A stretch of 64,000 bases of DNA. It comes from Anaeromusa acidaminophila DSM 3853 (GTDB lineage: Bacteria > Bacillota > Negativicutes > Anaeromusales > Anaeromusaceae). Below, piece by piece: positions 34,228 to 42,912 of this stretch. The position numbers and the translations under genes are program-made. The stretch lies in assembly GCF_000374545.1 (NCBI RefSeq), contig NZ_KB894584.1, forward strand, positions 1 through 64,000, read 5' to 3'. Position 1 is the stretch's first letter, and each line of letters begins with the position of its first letter. The notes below the pieces were generated by a model. It had not been told where the DNA came from and made no database searches. It saw only the letters and a list, made by a program, of their open reading frames with translations.

Positions 34228-35862
34228 TCAGCAGACGTATTGGATGGCTAATTTTTCCGCTATGGCGCGATCAGTCGTTACCAGCGCATCAGAACGGCCG
34301 ATAGGCAGCGAGCTGTTGCCTACAGGGGCCATCAGTTTCTTGAATTCGCTGTTTAGCGCCAGGGTATAATCGACAACCGCCTGAGCCGCTTTGTCGATGT
34401 CCAGACGCCCTACCAGCCGCGGGTCCTGCGTACAGATGCCTGTAGGACACTTGCCTGTGGAACAGGAGTTACAGCGCCCGTGTTCGTTGCCGACACAGCC
34501 CATCAACTGGATCAGGATCTTGCCGATAAAGACGCCGTTAGCGCCCAGGCAGATCAGTTTAAACGCATCCGCAGCCGCGTTGCCTGTAAGGCCCACGCCG
34601 CCGCCGGCGAAGATAGGAATCTGACCTTGACGGCCTTGCTTAACCGCCGCCAAGTAACACTCACGCAGCTTGGAAACCACCGGATGGCCCGTATGGTCCA
34701 GCGATACTTCATTGGCTGCGCCGGTGCCGCCCTGAATGCCGTCGATGAAAAAGCCGCCGCAAATGCGGTACGGGTCGCGAAGCAAGTTGTTGTATACGGA
34801 GACCGAAGTAGCCGAGGCGGCGCATTTGATCGCTACCGGCACCCGGAAGCCAAAAGCGGCGTTCATGGAAAGGAACATTTTCTGTACCGACTCCTCAATG
34901 GAGTACAGGCCCTGATGGTTAGGGGGAGACATAAGGTCCGCCTTGGGTACGCCACGGATGGCCTGAATATGAGAAGCCACCTTAGCCGCCGGTAAAAGAC
35001 CGCCATCGCCAGGCTTAGCGCCCTGACCGATTTTGATCATCACCGCCGCCGGATCGACTTTCATTTTCGGCATAGCCTGAATGATACGATTCCAGCCGAA
35101 ATGGCCGGAAGCAATCTGCAGAATCACGTACTTAAGCTGCTCGGATTCCATCAGCTTCACCGGCATGCCGCCTTCGCCGGAGCACATGCGTACTGGCAAG
35201 CCATGCTTTTCATTGAGATAGGCCGTAGCCAGCGCCAACGCTTCCCAGGCGCGAGTCGACAGCGCCCCAATGGACATGTCGCTGAAAATAATCGGATAAA
35301 TCCAGCTGACTGGCGGCGTATGACCGTTTAACTGCAACGAACCGTTGGCCGAAGCCAGCGGCAGCTGCGACGGCGGAAGCACGCGCCCCAAAGGAGTGCG
35401 CATATCAAAGGTATGACGCTCCGAATCCAGCGAAGGGTCAGTCATCTGCGAAATGCGACCAACCACAATACGATCCAGCGTACGGTCAGCGTTCAGATTG
35501 GTCCGTCCTCCTCGCTTAATCGTAGCGCCGCCAGCCCGGGCCAGCAGATTCTGACGCGTATCTTCATTGCGCACTGGCCGGATGGCCTGATTAGGACAAA
35601 CCTTCTCGCACATGGCGCAGCCTACACAGGCATTCGCTACAGAACGCTTCTGACGAATCACAGGCATAGCCGCATGCTCTTTTACCGGGTTGGGTACAGG
35701 GCCGCGGGATACGACGCTGCTGCGCCGTTCTACGGCCGCTTCAATAGCTCCGAAAGTACAGGCGGCTACACAGCTGCCGCAAAGAGTACACCGCTCTGGG
35801 TTATACTGTATTTTCCAGTTGAGGTCGTTGACGCCTACATCCTGGGTTCTTACTGTTTCCAT
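34228..35862 (-). CDS. Glutamate synthase, FMN-binding catalytic subunit with N-terminal ferredoxin domain
   Basis: 544 residues. Two 4Fe-4S clusters at the N-terminus (CTLCGSCVAACTFGA, CVGCAMCEKVCPNQA) precede the GltB synthase barrel, with SDMSIGALSTRAWEALA, GEGGMP, KIGQGAKPGDGGLLPAAKV, PPNHQGLYSIEE and the FIDGIQGGTGAANEV loop. A CNSCSTGKCPTGICTQDP Cys motif binds the 3Fe-4S cluster. It makes glutamate from 2-oxoglutarate and ammonia delivered by the glutaminase subunit. GGAGG precedes the ATG, and it overlaps the glutaminase gene by 13 bp. Confidence 0.92.
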   Translation of the reverse strand: METVRTQDVGVNDLNWKIQYNPERCTLCGSCVAACTFGAIEAAVERRSSVVSRGPVPNPVKEHAAMPVIRQKRSVANACVGCAMCEKVCPNQAIRPVRNEDTRQNLLARAGGATIKRGGRTNLNADRTLDRIVVGRISQMTDPSLDSERHTFDMRTPLGRVLPPSQLPLASANGSLQLNGHTPPVSWIYPIIFSDMSIGALSTRAWEALALATAYLNEKHGLPVRMCSGEGGMPVKLMESEQLKYVILQIASGHFGWNRIIQAMPKMKVDPAAVMIKIGQGAKPGDGGLLPAAKVASHIQAIRGVPKADLMSPPNHQGLYSIEESVQKMFLSMNAAFGFRVPVAIKCAASATSVSVYNNLLRDPYRICGGFFIDGIQGGTGAANEVSLDHTGHPVVSKLRECYLAAVKQGRQGQIPIFAGGGVGLTGNAAADAFKLICLGANGVFIGKILIQLMGCVGNEHGRCNSCSTGKCPTGICTQDPRLVGRLDIDKAAQAVVDYTLALNSEFKKLMAPVGNSSLPIGRSDALVTTDRAIAEKLAIQYVC

Positions 35863-36956
35863 CGCTCTACCTCCAACTGGTTGTTAATCAGCACGATTTC
35901 GCGCTCGTTGGGATAAATATCGCTGGCAATATCACGATCCGGCAAAATAGCGTTCAAGCCGCACACTTCCGAAGAAATAGCTTTCGTCACTGCGTCGCCG
36001 CCAATAACAACAGGCCGCAGCTTTTTGGAATCGCAGCATGTCATCATGCGTCCATCCGGCAAAAGCCCGATAACCGTGTTCGGTCCGTTGATTTCCAAAT
36101 GCCCCATAGACTGACGAATGGTGGTCAGCACATCCTTGTCGGGGCGCTCTTCCATTTCACTAAACGGCAATGGCGTAATTACATGTTTATAGTACTGCAA
36201 TGGCCACTTAAGTTCATGCAGCACATAATGCAAGGTATAAAGGAAATTTTGCGAATCCGACTCAAAACCGATATAGCCGCGATGCAACGATTTCTGATAC
36301 TCCTTGTTTTTGGTATAGAAAGTGTTTTCCCCATTAGCGCAAAGGGTATAGCCCTGCAAGAAGAAGGGATGCGCCGCATAGCGAACAATATCGTAGTTGG
36401 TATTTTGACGGCACTGCACCACCAGGTTGCGCGCTAAAAGATCGCCTGTATCGTCCCAAAGACGGAAATAGGTGGCGATATCTCGGGGATCGCCGATTTC
36501 TTTTAGGGTCAGTACATCCGGCCAGAAAGAATACACATAGCCTTCATCTTCCGGCTCCAAAAGCGCCCGTAAAGCCAGACGGGTATCCATAAGCAGATCT
36601 TCTTTTTCTTCTGCTGGAGCGGTCGCCAAATAATCCGGATAGTCATATTGGCGGAAAATGTAGTACGGCATGGCTTGGATATCTAGGCCCGCTTTGCGGC
36701 TGCCCCGAGGAATCCATTCCTGCAGAGGAGTAAAGCCGGCAGAGTCCATATAATCCTCTACCAGTTTGGCCCCTCGCTGAGTACAAGCCAACGACAAGAG
36801 AGGCTTGTCCTTATGCTCAGCGAAACGCCCCTCCAAATCCTGCAAGGTCATAGCAAAACCGGAATTATCATGCCCTTTTTGTTGGGGCAGCATGAGCCGC
36901 AATGCGGCAGACGGGTGGAATACTTGACTGCTCTTAATGGCGCCAATTCTACACAT
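35850..36956 (-). CDS. Glutamate synthase, glutaminase (class II amidotransferase) subunit
   Basis: 368 residues of the N-terminal-nucleophile amidotransferase fold. The start at 36956 gives MCRIGAIK, placing the catalytic Cys directly after Met, as this family needs; GGGAG is 8 nt before. The longer frame from 37001 would bury the Cys and is rejected. It frees ammonia from glutamine for the FMN subunit. This separate glutaminase protein is the archaeal-type, three-gene form of GOGAT rather than the one-piece bacterial GltB. First gene of the operon. Confidence 0.9.
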   Translation of the reverse strand: MCRIGAIKSSQVFHPSAALRLMLPQQKGHDNSGFAMTLQDLEGRFAEHKDKPLLSLACTQRGAKLVEDYMDSAGFTPLQEWIPRGSRKAGLDIQAMPYYIFRQYDYPDYLATAPAEEKEDLLMDTRLALRALLEPEDEGYVYSFWPDVLTLKEIGDPRDIATYFRLWDDTGDLLARNLVVQCRQNTNYDIVRYAAHPFFLQGYTLCANGENTFYTKNKEYQKSLHRGYIGFESDSQNFLYTLHYVLHELKWPLQYYKHVITPLPFSEMEERPDKDVLTTIRQSMGHLEINGPNTVIGLLPDGRMMTCCDSKKLRPVVIGGDAVTKAISSEVCGLNAILPDRDIASDIYPNEREIVLINNQLEVERWKQ

Positions 36957-37033
36957 ATGACTGTCTCCCTTCCTTCTCTCTCTGCAAAACCAATCAAGCA
37001 CATCGCAGCTTCAGCACAACTTTCTCCGCTGAA

Positions 37034-37190
37034 CAAAAAAGGAAAAGACCCTGCGCAAAGTGCCGACATCCGCCGGGACCTTCCGCAGGGTCTTTTCTAC
37101 CCACGGTGTAAAGAGGCGGCTTCGCCTCTCCTGTGCCGCTTGGACCAGCCGCTAAATAGCGCGGAACCCTAGGCACACTCCCTGAAAACA
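37034..37190 (-). ncRNA. ykkC-family riboswitch (probable ppGpp subtype) with terminator, upstream of glutamate synthase
   Basis: On the minus strand the leader reads GTGTGCCTAGGGTTCCGCGC, a small hairpin, then GGCTGGTCCAAGCGG and CACAGG. These are the hallmark ykkC aptamer blocks (CUAGGGUUCCG and CUGGUCC). The aptamer runs into a strong terminator, AAAAGACCCTGCG pairing with CGCAGGGTCTTTT (37043-37096) followed by T-rich sequence. ykkC subtype 2a binds ppGpp and is known before amino-acid synthesis and glutamate synthase genes, which fits here. Guanidine (subtype 1) or PRPP (2b) sensing is less likely by context. Confidence 0.8.
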
Positions 37191-37231
37191 TTTGTCTTTT
37201 TGTATACAACAGTGTTTTCATGCTAGTATTT

Positions 37232-37259
37232 ATTATAGGCCATGGTTTTATACTGTCAA
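37232..37259 (-). promoter_or_regulatory. Promoter of the glutamate synthase operon
   Basis: Minus strand TTGACA (37259-37254) and TATAAT (37237-37232), spacer 16 bp. The palindrome TTGTATACAA (37200-37209) lies between the start point and the aptamer. Confidence 0.85.
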
Positions 37260-37606
37260 TATGCATTTTAAAAATACTTTTTTTCTGACAAATCCTTTGT
37301 TTCAGGGCCGTTTCTTATGTATGTATTTTGTTTTTTGTATATTTATACTTCAAATAGGCTATAGTAAGCAAATATGCCACATCGCCATAAGTGTTAAGTC
37401 ACGTACATACTAAGCCTATAACCGAGGTATTTTCTCTCTAAAAAATACCTTGAATGAAGAGTAGTATGTTTTGCATTGTTTTGCTGTATACATACATCTT
37501 CCGCCCAAAAACACAGCGTTTTTAATACTAAAAAAATCCTCGCTGCCGCTAAAAAAAGCTGCGCGAGGATTGATTCTATAGTTTATACAGTATATATAGG
37601 AAGAAA
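37260..37606. other. A/T-rich intergenic region
   Basis: No gene seen. Contents: a second TGTATACA palindrome (37486-37493) and the bactofilin terminator (37530-37572). Confidence 0.5.
37530..37572 (-). terminator. Terminator of the bactofilin gene
   Basis: AATCCTCGC / GCGAGGATT stem with seven T following on the minus strand. Confidence 0.8.
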
Positions 37607-37963
37607 TTACGCCTGAATTTTTTCCATTTCGCAAGTGCCGTGAAAAAAAGCGCCATCGGAAATATTCAAAACGGCCACCTTCACGTCCCCTGTTAAATGA
37701 GCGGTCGGGTACAACTCCAATTTACCGTTAATTTTTAGATTCCCCCGAACCGTTCCGGCTAAAATAACATTTTGAGCCTTAATATCGCCTTCAATCAAAC
37801 CGCCTTCTCCTACCAACACATCGCCGTCGGTAGTAACATCCCCGGCCACTTTTCCATCAATGCGCAAGCTCCCTTTTGCTGCAATACTGCCTAAGAGTTC
37901 GCATTCTTTACTAATCATAGTTTCCACCGGAGCGGATGCTGCATCGCCTTTTTTTCTAAACAT
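37607..37963 (-). CDS. Bactofilin (polymer-forming cytoskeletal protein)
   Basis: 118 residues. After a short tail comes the right-handed beta-helix repeat of the family (SLRIDGKVAGDVTTDGDVLVGEGGLIEGDIKAQNVILAGTVRGNLKI, seen as regular hydrophobic/gly spacing). Bactofilins polymerise under the membrane without nucleotide. Next to it on the same strand is an M23 peptidase gene, a pairing known from cell-shape systems where bactofilin positions the peptidase. Confidence 0.88.
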   Translation of the reverse strand: MFRKKGDAASAPVETMISKECELLGSIAAKGSLRIDGKVAGDVTTDGDVLVGEGGLIEGDIKAQNVILAGTVRGNLKINGKLELYPTAHLTGDVKVAVLNISDGAFFHGTCEMEKIQA

Positions 37964-38050
37964 ACTTCCTCCATCTTATACATTGTCCAAAAGCCTCCGA
38001 AACAACGAATCACGGTTGAAAACAAAAGCTTTGGCAGAGATTAAAAAATG

Positions 38051-38079
38051 AGTCAACGGCTCCTAGGAAACCGTTGACT
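38051..38079 (-). terminator. Stem-loop between the M23 peptidase and bactofilin genes
   Basis: AGTCAACGG / CCGTTGACT with T-rich sequence after it on the minus strand; probable partial terminator. Confidence 0.65.
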
Positions 38080-38116
38080 AAATGATTCTGTCATATTTCA
38101 GGAACAAAAAGATTTC

Positions 38117-39055
38117 TTAAAGGAAGCTGGCCGGATTGACCACGCTGCCGTTCACGCGCACTTCATAATGCACATGCGGCCCCGTACTGTAGCCGGTACT
38201 GCCCATATACGAAATAAGCTGTCCCTTCGTCACGTGCTGGCCCACAGAAACAAGATTCTGCGAGTTATGTCCGTATAAGGTGTGGATGCCATTGCCATGG
38301 TCAATCTCCACCAAATACCCGTAGCCGCTAACCCAGCCGCTGCCCACAACCGTTCCTTCGGCTGTAGCCAAAATCGGAGTTCCTGAGTCATTGGCAATAT
38401 CAATACCAGGGTGCCAGTCTCCGCTACCGCCGCCAAACGGAGAGTTACGCCAACCAAAACGAGACGTTACCGACCCGCTGGCAGGCCAAATGGATGGAGT
38501 GGCCGCCTGAACTGCTTTCTTTTCTAATAAATTGCTGCGAAGTTGACTCAAACTTTCTTCTCGTTCTTGCATTTGCACTCGAAGATCATGGACTACATTC
38601 AGCAAATCGCCTGCTGAAGGCTTTGCTTCCGGCCCGCCTTGACCGTCATAAGCAGTTCCATTAGCCGGACGGTTCACACCGCCGCGCGACACATCTGCCT
38701 TTTCCTCGCTGTTTACCATGCGGCGCAGATCAGCATCCAGCTGATTCAAACGCTGCATATCGGATTGAATGGATGCCGTCTCCTTAGCCAGCTGATCAAT
38801 CTGTTGCGCTTGCACCAGATTTACTTGCCGCAATTGCTCTAGTTCCTGCTTATCTGCGTCCGCCATAGAAGCCTGGCTGCGATAGGAAAGAGTCATACCG
38901 CCTACAGCAATAACGCAAACAAAAATAGCTGCAGCAACCGTCTGTATTAACTGCAAGGGAATCCGAATTGAGCGTACATTCTGTCCATGGTGAGGCACCA
39001 TCATCAACGTAAAATCTTTACGTTCTTTTTTTTGCTCCGGTTTCTTCAAAACCAA
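38117..39055 (-). CDS. M23-family peptidoglycan endopeptidase with coiled coil
   Basis: 312 residues: cytoplasmic tail of about 30, one membrane segment (about 33-56), an extracytoplasmic coiled coil (about 65-110) and a C-terminal LytM domain (about 205-312). Zinc-site motifs HPGIDIAN and HVHYEV are intact, so it should be an active peptidase rather than an EnvC/NlpD-like activator. Likely trims peptide cross-links during growth, guided by the nearby bactofilin. Confidence 0.9.
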   Translation of the reverse strand: MVLKKPEQKKERKDFTLMMVPHHGQNVRSIRIPLQLIQTVAAAIFVCVIAVGGMTLSYRSQASMADADKQELEQLRQVNLVQAQQIDQLAKETASIQSDMQRLNQLDADLRRMVNSEEKADVSRGGVNRPANGTAYDGQGGPEAKPSAGDLLNVVHDLRVQMQEREESLSQLRSNLLEKKAVQAATPSIWPASGSVTSRFGWRNSPFGGGSGDWHPGIDIANDSGTPILATAEGTVVGSGWVSGYGYLVEIDHGNGIHTLYGHNSQNLVSVGQHVTKGQLISYMGSTGYSTGPHVHYEVRVNGSVVNPASFL

Positions 39056-39118
39056 TAGCCTCCTTTCTTAGGTCTTAGGAAGTAACTCCCAAAAATATTT
39101 TATTCGCCATAAAACAAA

Positions 39119-39158
39119 AAAATCCTGCCGTTGCAGAAATATGCAGCAGGATTTTTTT
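39119..39158 (-). terminator. Terminator of the DUF4446 gene
   Basis: AAATCCTGC...GCAG pairs with CAGCAGGATTT; long T/A runs on both strands. Confidence 0.8.
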
Positions 39159-39168
39159 GTTTCTTTTG

Positions 39169-39705
39169 TTACTTAATCAATGTTTGCTTTTTGGCCTTGC
39201 CCAGGGCTTCATTCTCTTCTGTTGATAAAAGATAGCTGGAAGTACCGTGTTCTACGGGCTTAGCATAGACCCTGGATTCGGTTCGACCAAACAAACTGGA
39301 CAGCACTACGCCATTGTCCTCTGAATCCAAAAGGGCAATAGCAAAACTTAAATCGCTGCCCGTATCTTCAAAGGCCCGAAAGCGTACTACGCCAACTTTT
39401 TGCACACACACGCGCGAAACCGCTGTCAGATCTTCTACCTGCTGCGTTAGCTGCTCTACCTGGCCGCGCAACTGACGCACTTCGCTGATGTGATTTTCCA
39501 GCAATTGCTCCAGATTTACGCCTTCCATACCGGTCATCAATTTCTCATAGCGTTTTTTGGCCTTGCTCATCTTGAAATTCAGACTGATGAAAAAAGTTAG
39601 CGCAATTAACACCATTACCGCAAAGACTAACAATAAATACGGTAAATAGTTCAAAATCCATTGCTGAATTTCAATTAACTCCTGTTGTCCCAAGATCGAT
39701 CGCAT
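39169..39705 (-). CDS. DUF4446 family membrane protein
   Basis: 178 residues. One N-terminal membrane segment (about 20-44), a coiled coil (about 50-95) and a small C-terminal beta domain (VGVVRFRAFEDTGSDLSFAIALLDSEDNGVVLSSL) that is the family signature. Function unknown. The gene is commonly found beside parB near the origin in Firmicutes, as here. Confidence 0.85.
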   Translation of the reverse strand: MRSILGQQELIEIQQWILNYLPYLLLVFAVMVLIALTFFISLNFKMSKAKKRYEKLMTGMEGVNLEQLLENHISEVRQLRGQVEQLTQQVEDLTAVSRVCVQKVGVVRFRAFEDTGSDLSFAIALLDSEDNGVVLSSLFGRTESRVYAKPVEHGTSSYLLSTEENEALGKAKKQTLIK

Positions 39706-39884
39706 CCTCCCCTATGTAACTACGGCTTATCCTTAAAAGCCGCACAGACCTTTGCCTAAACAGCATGCATCCGCATGTGGTATTTTACTACAAATTCCCC
39801 TAAGAAGCCACTGCTTTCCTAAGGGCTTTCATAAAATTAACTATTGCAATTTTATGGCCTTCTAAACAAACTAAAAAGAAAAAC

Positions 39885-40568
39885 CTAAGAAGGCCAAAAC
39901 AAAACCAACAGAGGCGCTACAAATACGGCTGGCAACAAGTTAGCAATGCGAATCTCCCCCAGATTTAGCATCCGCATGCTAATGCCTACAATCAAAAGCC
40001 CGCCGACGGCGCTCATCTCGGTGACAGCCTCGGTTGGCAAGGTAGCTCCAAAAGCGGCTGCAGCTAAGGAAATCCCGCCTTGATATAATAACACCGGCAG
40101 CGCCGAAAGAGCTACACCGGCGCCCATACTGGAAGCAAAAACTGCGGATGCGATGCCATCCAGCGTAGCTTTTGCATATAGTGTCGCCGCATCGTCGGTC
40201 ATGCCGTCTTGAATCGATCCGACTACCGCCATAGCGCCGACACAGAACACTAAGCTGGCCGTAACAAAGCCTTGGCCGACATTGCCATACTGAGCTCCTA
40301 AACGCTGCGTCAGCCAAGCTCCCATTCTTTCCAGCCGAGCGTCAATATCTAAAAATTCCCCAATTAGTCCCCCTAGCACCATGCTGACAATGACTAATAA
40401 AATGTTTTGTGTTTTCAGCGCCATAGTCACGCCAATCAGACCAACCGACATGGCTACGCCCGATAACACGGTCTGCTGGTACCGTTCCTGAATGCCCTTG
40501 CGCAGCAGAAGCCCCACCGCCGTCCCTGCCACGATGGCCGCGGCATTGACCACGCTTCCCTGTATCAT
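39885..40568 (-). CDS. DUF554 family membrane protein
   Basis: 227 residues, seven or so hydrophobic segments. The start at 40568 follows AAGGAGG, and the family N-terminus (GSVVNAAAIVAGTAVGLLLR) begins there. Also seen are GEFLDID, FVTASLVFCVGAMAVVGSIQDG and the GVALSALPVLLYQGGISL segment. A transport function is often suspected but not shown. 17 nt downstream of the cysteine desulfurase-like gene. Confidence 0.87.
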   Translation of the reverse strand: MIQGSVVNAAAIVAGTAVGLLLRKGIQERYQQTVLSGVAMSVGLIGVTMALKTQNILLVIVSMVLGGLIGEFLDIDARLERMGAWLTQRLGAQYGNVGQGFVTASLVFCVGAMAVVGSIQDGMTDDAATLYAKATLDGIASAVFASSMGAGVALSALPVLLYQGGISLAAAAFGATLPTEAVTEMSAVGGLLIVGISMRMLNLGEIRIANLLPAVFVAPLLVLFWPS

Positions 40569-40585
40569 ACACAACCTCCTTAAAG

Positions 40586-41722
40586 TCAAACCCCTTGCGT
40601 CAACTGTTGCAACGCTTTAATCGCCTCTTCTATTTCCGCATCTGTATTAAAGTAGCCTGGACTTAAACGGACAGTTCCTGTTTCCAGCGTTCCCAAAGCC
40701 TCGTGCGCCCATGGCGCGCAATGCAGCCCGGCCCGGCAAACAATTCCTGCTTTTTCTTCTAACCACAAGGCCGCTACATTACTGTCCATGCCCTCTACCG
40801 TAAAGGAAAGCACCGCCGTCTGCAGTTGTCCCGGCTTTTCCCCTTTCATGCTGATCCCCTGCATATGGCGAAGCGCAACACGCAATTTTTCAGCCAGGCC
40901 GCTCTCGCGACAACGAATTTTCTCCACTCCCGTAGCGCGCACAAAACGCACTCCTGCCAATAACCCGGCCAGACCAGGCGTATTCAACGTACCGCTTTCC
41001 AGGCAATCTGGATAAAAGGAAGGCTGTTCCCGCTTCTCCGAACTACTGCCGGTACCGCCGAAAATCAAAGGTTTCACAGAAACATGAGGAGCTACGTATA
41101 AGCCGCCTGTCCCCTGTGGTCCTAACAGGCCCTTATGACCGGCAAAAGCAATCACATGCAAACCCCAGGAAGCTTTAATATCTTCTACCCCTGCCGTTTG
41201 CGCCGCATCCACAAGCACCAAACAGCCATGCCGCGCCGCCAGAGCCGCCGCTTCCCGAATAGGCAGAATAGCGCCGGTTACATTGCTGGCGTGCGTCAAA
41301 ACTAACGCTTTGGCCCCAGGCAGAGCGGCTTCCAACGCGGTTAAGTCCAGAGGACCGTCTTGGCTGGGAGTGATTTTTCGGATAATCACGCCTTGCTTTT
41401 CTAGTGCGTACAACGGGCGCACTACAGCATTATGTTCCCAAGACGACGTAAGCACCACATCACCAGGCTGCAATAAACCAAAAAGAGCCGTATTCAAGGC
41501 CTGCGTAGCATTACCGCAAAACGCAATGCGCGTCGCATCTTCAACGTCAAACAAAGCCGCAATTTCTTCTCTCGCTTCAAAAGCGATACGCGCCGCCTGC
41601 CTTGCACCCTGATGCGAACCTCGTCCTGGCGTGCCGGGAACCGCTTCAATACAGGCAGCGACAGCTTCAGCCACCGCTTTAGGCTTGGGCCAGGTTGTCG
41701 CAGCATTATCCAAGTAAATCAT
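40586..41722 (-). CDS. Class V aminotransferase, cysteine desulfurase-like
   Basis: 378 residues. PLP-dependent fold: N-terminal MIYLDNAATTWPKP, PLP-site SSWEHNAVVRPL, Schiff-base Lys in FAGHKGLLGPQGTGG, and the catalytic Cys in GIVCRAGLHCAPWAHEALG. This is the SufS/CsdA-like branch that takes sulfur from cysteine (or selenium from selenocysteine). No sufU or iscU scaffold is near, so it may feed another sulfur pathway. The ATG at 41722 has AGAGGTG before it; the longer frame does not. Confidence 0.88.
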   Translation of the reverse strand: MIYLDNAATTWPKPKAVAEAVAACIEAVPGTPGRGSHQGARQAARIAFEAREEIAALFDVEDATRIAFCGNATQALNTALFGLLQPGDVVLTSSWEHNAVVRPLYALEKQGVIIRKITPSQDGPLDLTALEAALPGAKALVLTHASNVTGAILPIREAAALAARHGCLVLVDAAQTAGVEDIKASWGLHVIAFAGHKGLLGPQGTGGLYVAPHVSVKPLIFGGTGSSSEKREQPSFYPDCLESGTLNTPGLAGLLAGVRFVRATGVEKIRCRESGLAEKLRVALRHMQGISMKGEKPGQLQTAVLSFTVEGMDSNVAALWLEEKAGIVCRAGLHCAPWAHEALGTLETGTVRLSPGYFNTDAEIEEAIKALQQLTQGV

Positions 41723-41770
41723 AGTTTCACCTCTAAAAATCACGATAGAGAAAATATGGGGAATGTGGAA

Positions 41771-41797
41771 TGAACAGGAGTATAGGGAGGGTGCGGA
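41771..41797 (+). repeat. GAGTA-type dispersed repeat
   Basis: TGAACAGGAGTATAGGGAGG then GTGCGGA; a shortened copy lacking one internal GGAGTA step. Confidence 0.75.
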
Positions 41798-41832
41798 GAA
41801 TACCGAGGAAAAGAGGAAGACATACTAGCGTG

Positions 41833-41918
41833 AAAACCTCTTTCGCGTCTTTCGTGTATTCCGCGATTTGTTAGCAACATCCTACATTTTATCATCTATC
41901 TGCGAAAAGCGTAAAATT
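41833..41918 (+). repeat. TTTCGCG-type dispersed repeat, copy 3 (full)
   Basis: AAAACCTCTTTCGCGTCTTT, CGTGTATTCCGCGATTTGTT, AGCAACATC and, at the far end, CTGCGAAAAGCG. It is the same layout as 31690-31780, including the inverted ends. Confidence 0.8.
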
Positions 41919-41931
41919 ATGGTATCTACAT

Positions 41932-41969
41932 AAAGACAACGGCAGCTTAATAAAGCTTCCGTTGTCTTT
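41932..41969. terminator. Stem-loop after parB, probable terminator
   Basis: AAAGACAACGGCAGCTT / AAGCTTCCGTTGTCTTT with one mismatch; the minus-strand T tract is short. Confidence 0.65.
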
Positions 41970-41980
41970 TGTTTTTATAT

Positions 41981-41996
41981 TGTTTCACGTGAAACA
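41981..41996. promoter_or_regulatory. parS centromere site 1
   Basis: TGTTTCACGTGAAACA, a perfect 16 bp palindrome fitting the Firmicutes parS consensus, just past the parB stop codon. Confidence 0.92.
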
Positions 41997-42009
41997 TGTG
42001 TAAATTTTT

Positions 42010-42912
42010 CTATACACTAAAAGGTCCTTGCTGCTTCATTGCAAAGCCAGCCAAATTCTGCTGCTCTTGAATTAATTCTAAAAGACGTTCTAAGTCCTCT
42101 TGGGAATAAAATTCGATTTCAATTTTACTTTTTAGTTTACCCGGTTTAATGCGAACCTTCGTCCCTAAACGGTTTTGCAACCGGTCTTCAGCGTCTTGCC
42201 AATATACATCAGGCACAATTTCATCTTTTTGACGAGGTTTACGTTCTTTTTGCCCGGCCATCAAGCGCCGTACCCATTCTTCCGCGTCTCGAGCCGACAA
42301 TTCCTGCTCTAAAATGGTTTGCGCCGCTTCTTCTTGGAGCGCTTCTGTTGGCAACGCTAGAATAGGCCGAATTTGTCCGGTTGTCAATAAACCCATCGAT
42401 ACATGTTGTTGTACGCCTACGGGAAGGTTTAACAAACGCAAGGTATTGGCAATTAACGAGCGACTACGGCCAATCTTACGCGCTACTTCTTCTTGCGTTA
42501 GTCCAAACTCTTCCATAAGACGTTTATAGGCTTCCGCTTCCTCTATCGGATTAAGATTTTCGCGCTGCAGATTTTCAATCAGCGCAATTTCCGTCATTTC
42601 TCCGTCAGTATAATCCCGTACTACCGCAGGAATTTCTTTTAGTCCGGCTTGCTGCGAAGCTCGCCAACGACGCTCACCGGCTACTAATTCATATCCGGTC
42701 ATCGTCCGCCGTACAACAATAGGCTGTAAAACGCCATATTGACGTACTGATTCCGATAATTCCGCTAAAGCGTCTTCATCAAAATGCTTTCTCGGCTGAA
42801 AGCGATTCGGTGTAATTTTACCAATCGGTACGGTGCGCACCTCTTCTGAGGCTGCATTATGGAACAAAGCATCCAAGCCGCGCCCTAAGCCACGTTGCGG
42901 TGTTTTAGACAC
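42010..42912 (-). CDS. parB: Chromosome partition protein ParB (Spo0J)
   Basis: 300 residues. N-terminal RGLGRGLDALF, then the ParB/CTPase domain (QPRKHFDEDALAELSESVRQYGVLQPIVV, GERRWRAS), the arginine patch region, ENLQRENLNPIEEAEAY, the HTH (TQEEVARKIGRSRSLIANTLRLLNLP) and a C-terminal dimer domain. It loads at parS and slides as a CTP clamp. GTG start with GGAGGTG ahead; 8 bp overlap with parA. Two perfect parS sites bracket the pair. Confidence 0.95.
   Translation of the reverse strand: MSKTPQRGLGRGLDALFHNAASEEVRTVPIGKITPNRFQPRKHFDEDALAELSESVRQYGVLQPIVVRRTMTGYELVAGERRWRASQQAGLKEIPAVVRDYTDGEMTEIALIENLQRENLNPIEEAEAYKRLMEEFGLTQEEVARKIGRSRSLIANTLRLLNLPVGVQQHVSMGLLTTGQIRPILALPTEALQEEAAQTILEQELSARDAEEWVRRLMAGQKERKPRQKDEIVPDVYWQDAEDRLQNRLGTKVRIKPGKLKSKIEIEFYSQEDLERLLELIQEQQNLAGFAMKQQGPFSV

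Noticed and set aside
37192-37413. A small gene (73 codons) in the A/T-rich region upstream of glutamate synthase
   Set aside because: It covers the minus-strand promoter and leader, has no ribosome site and has a random-looking composition.
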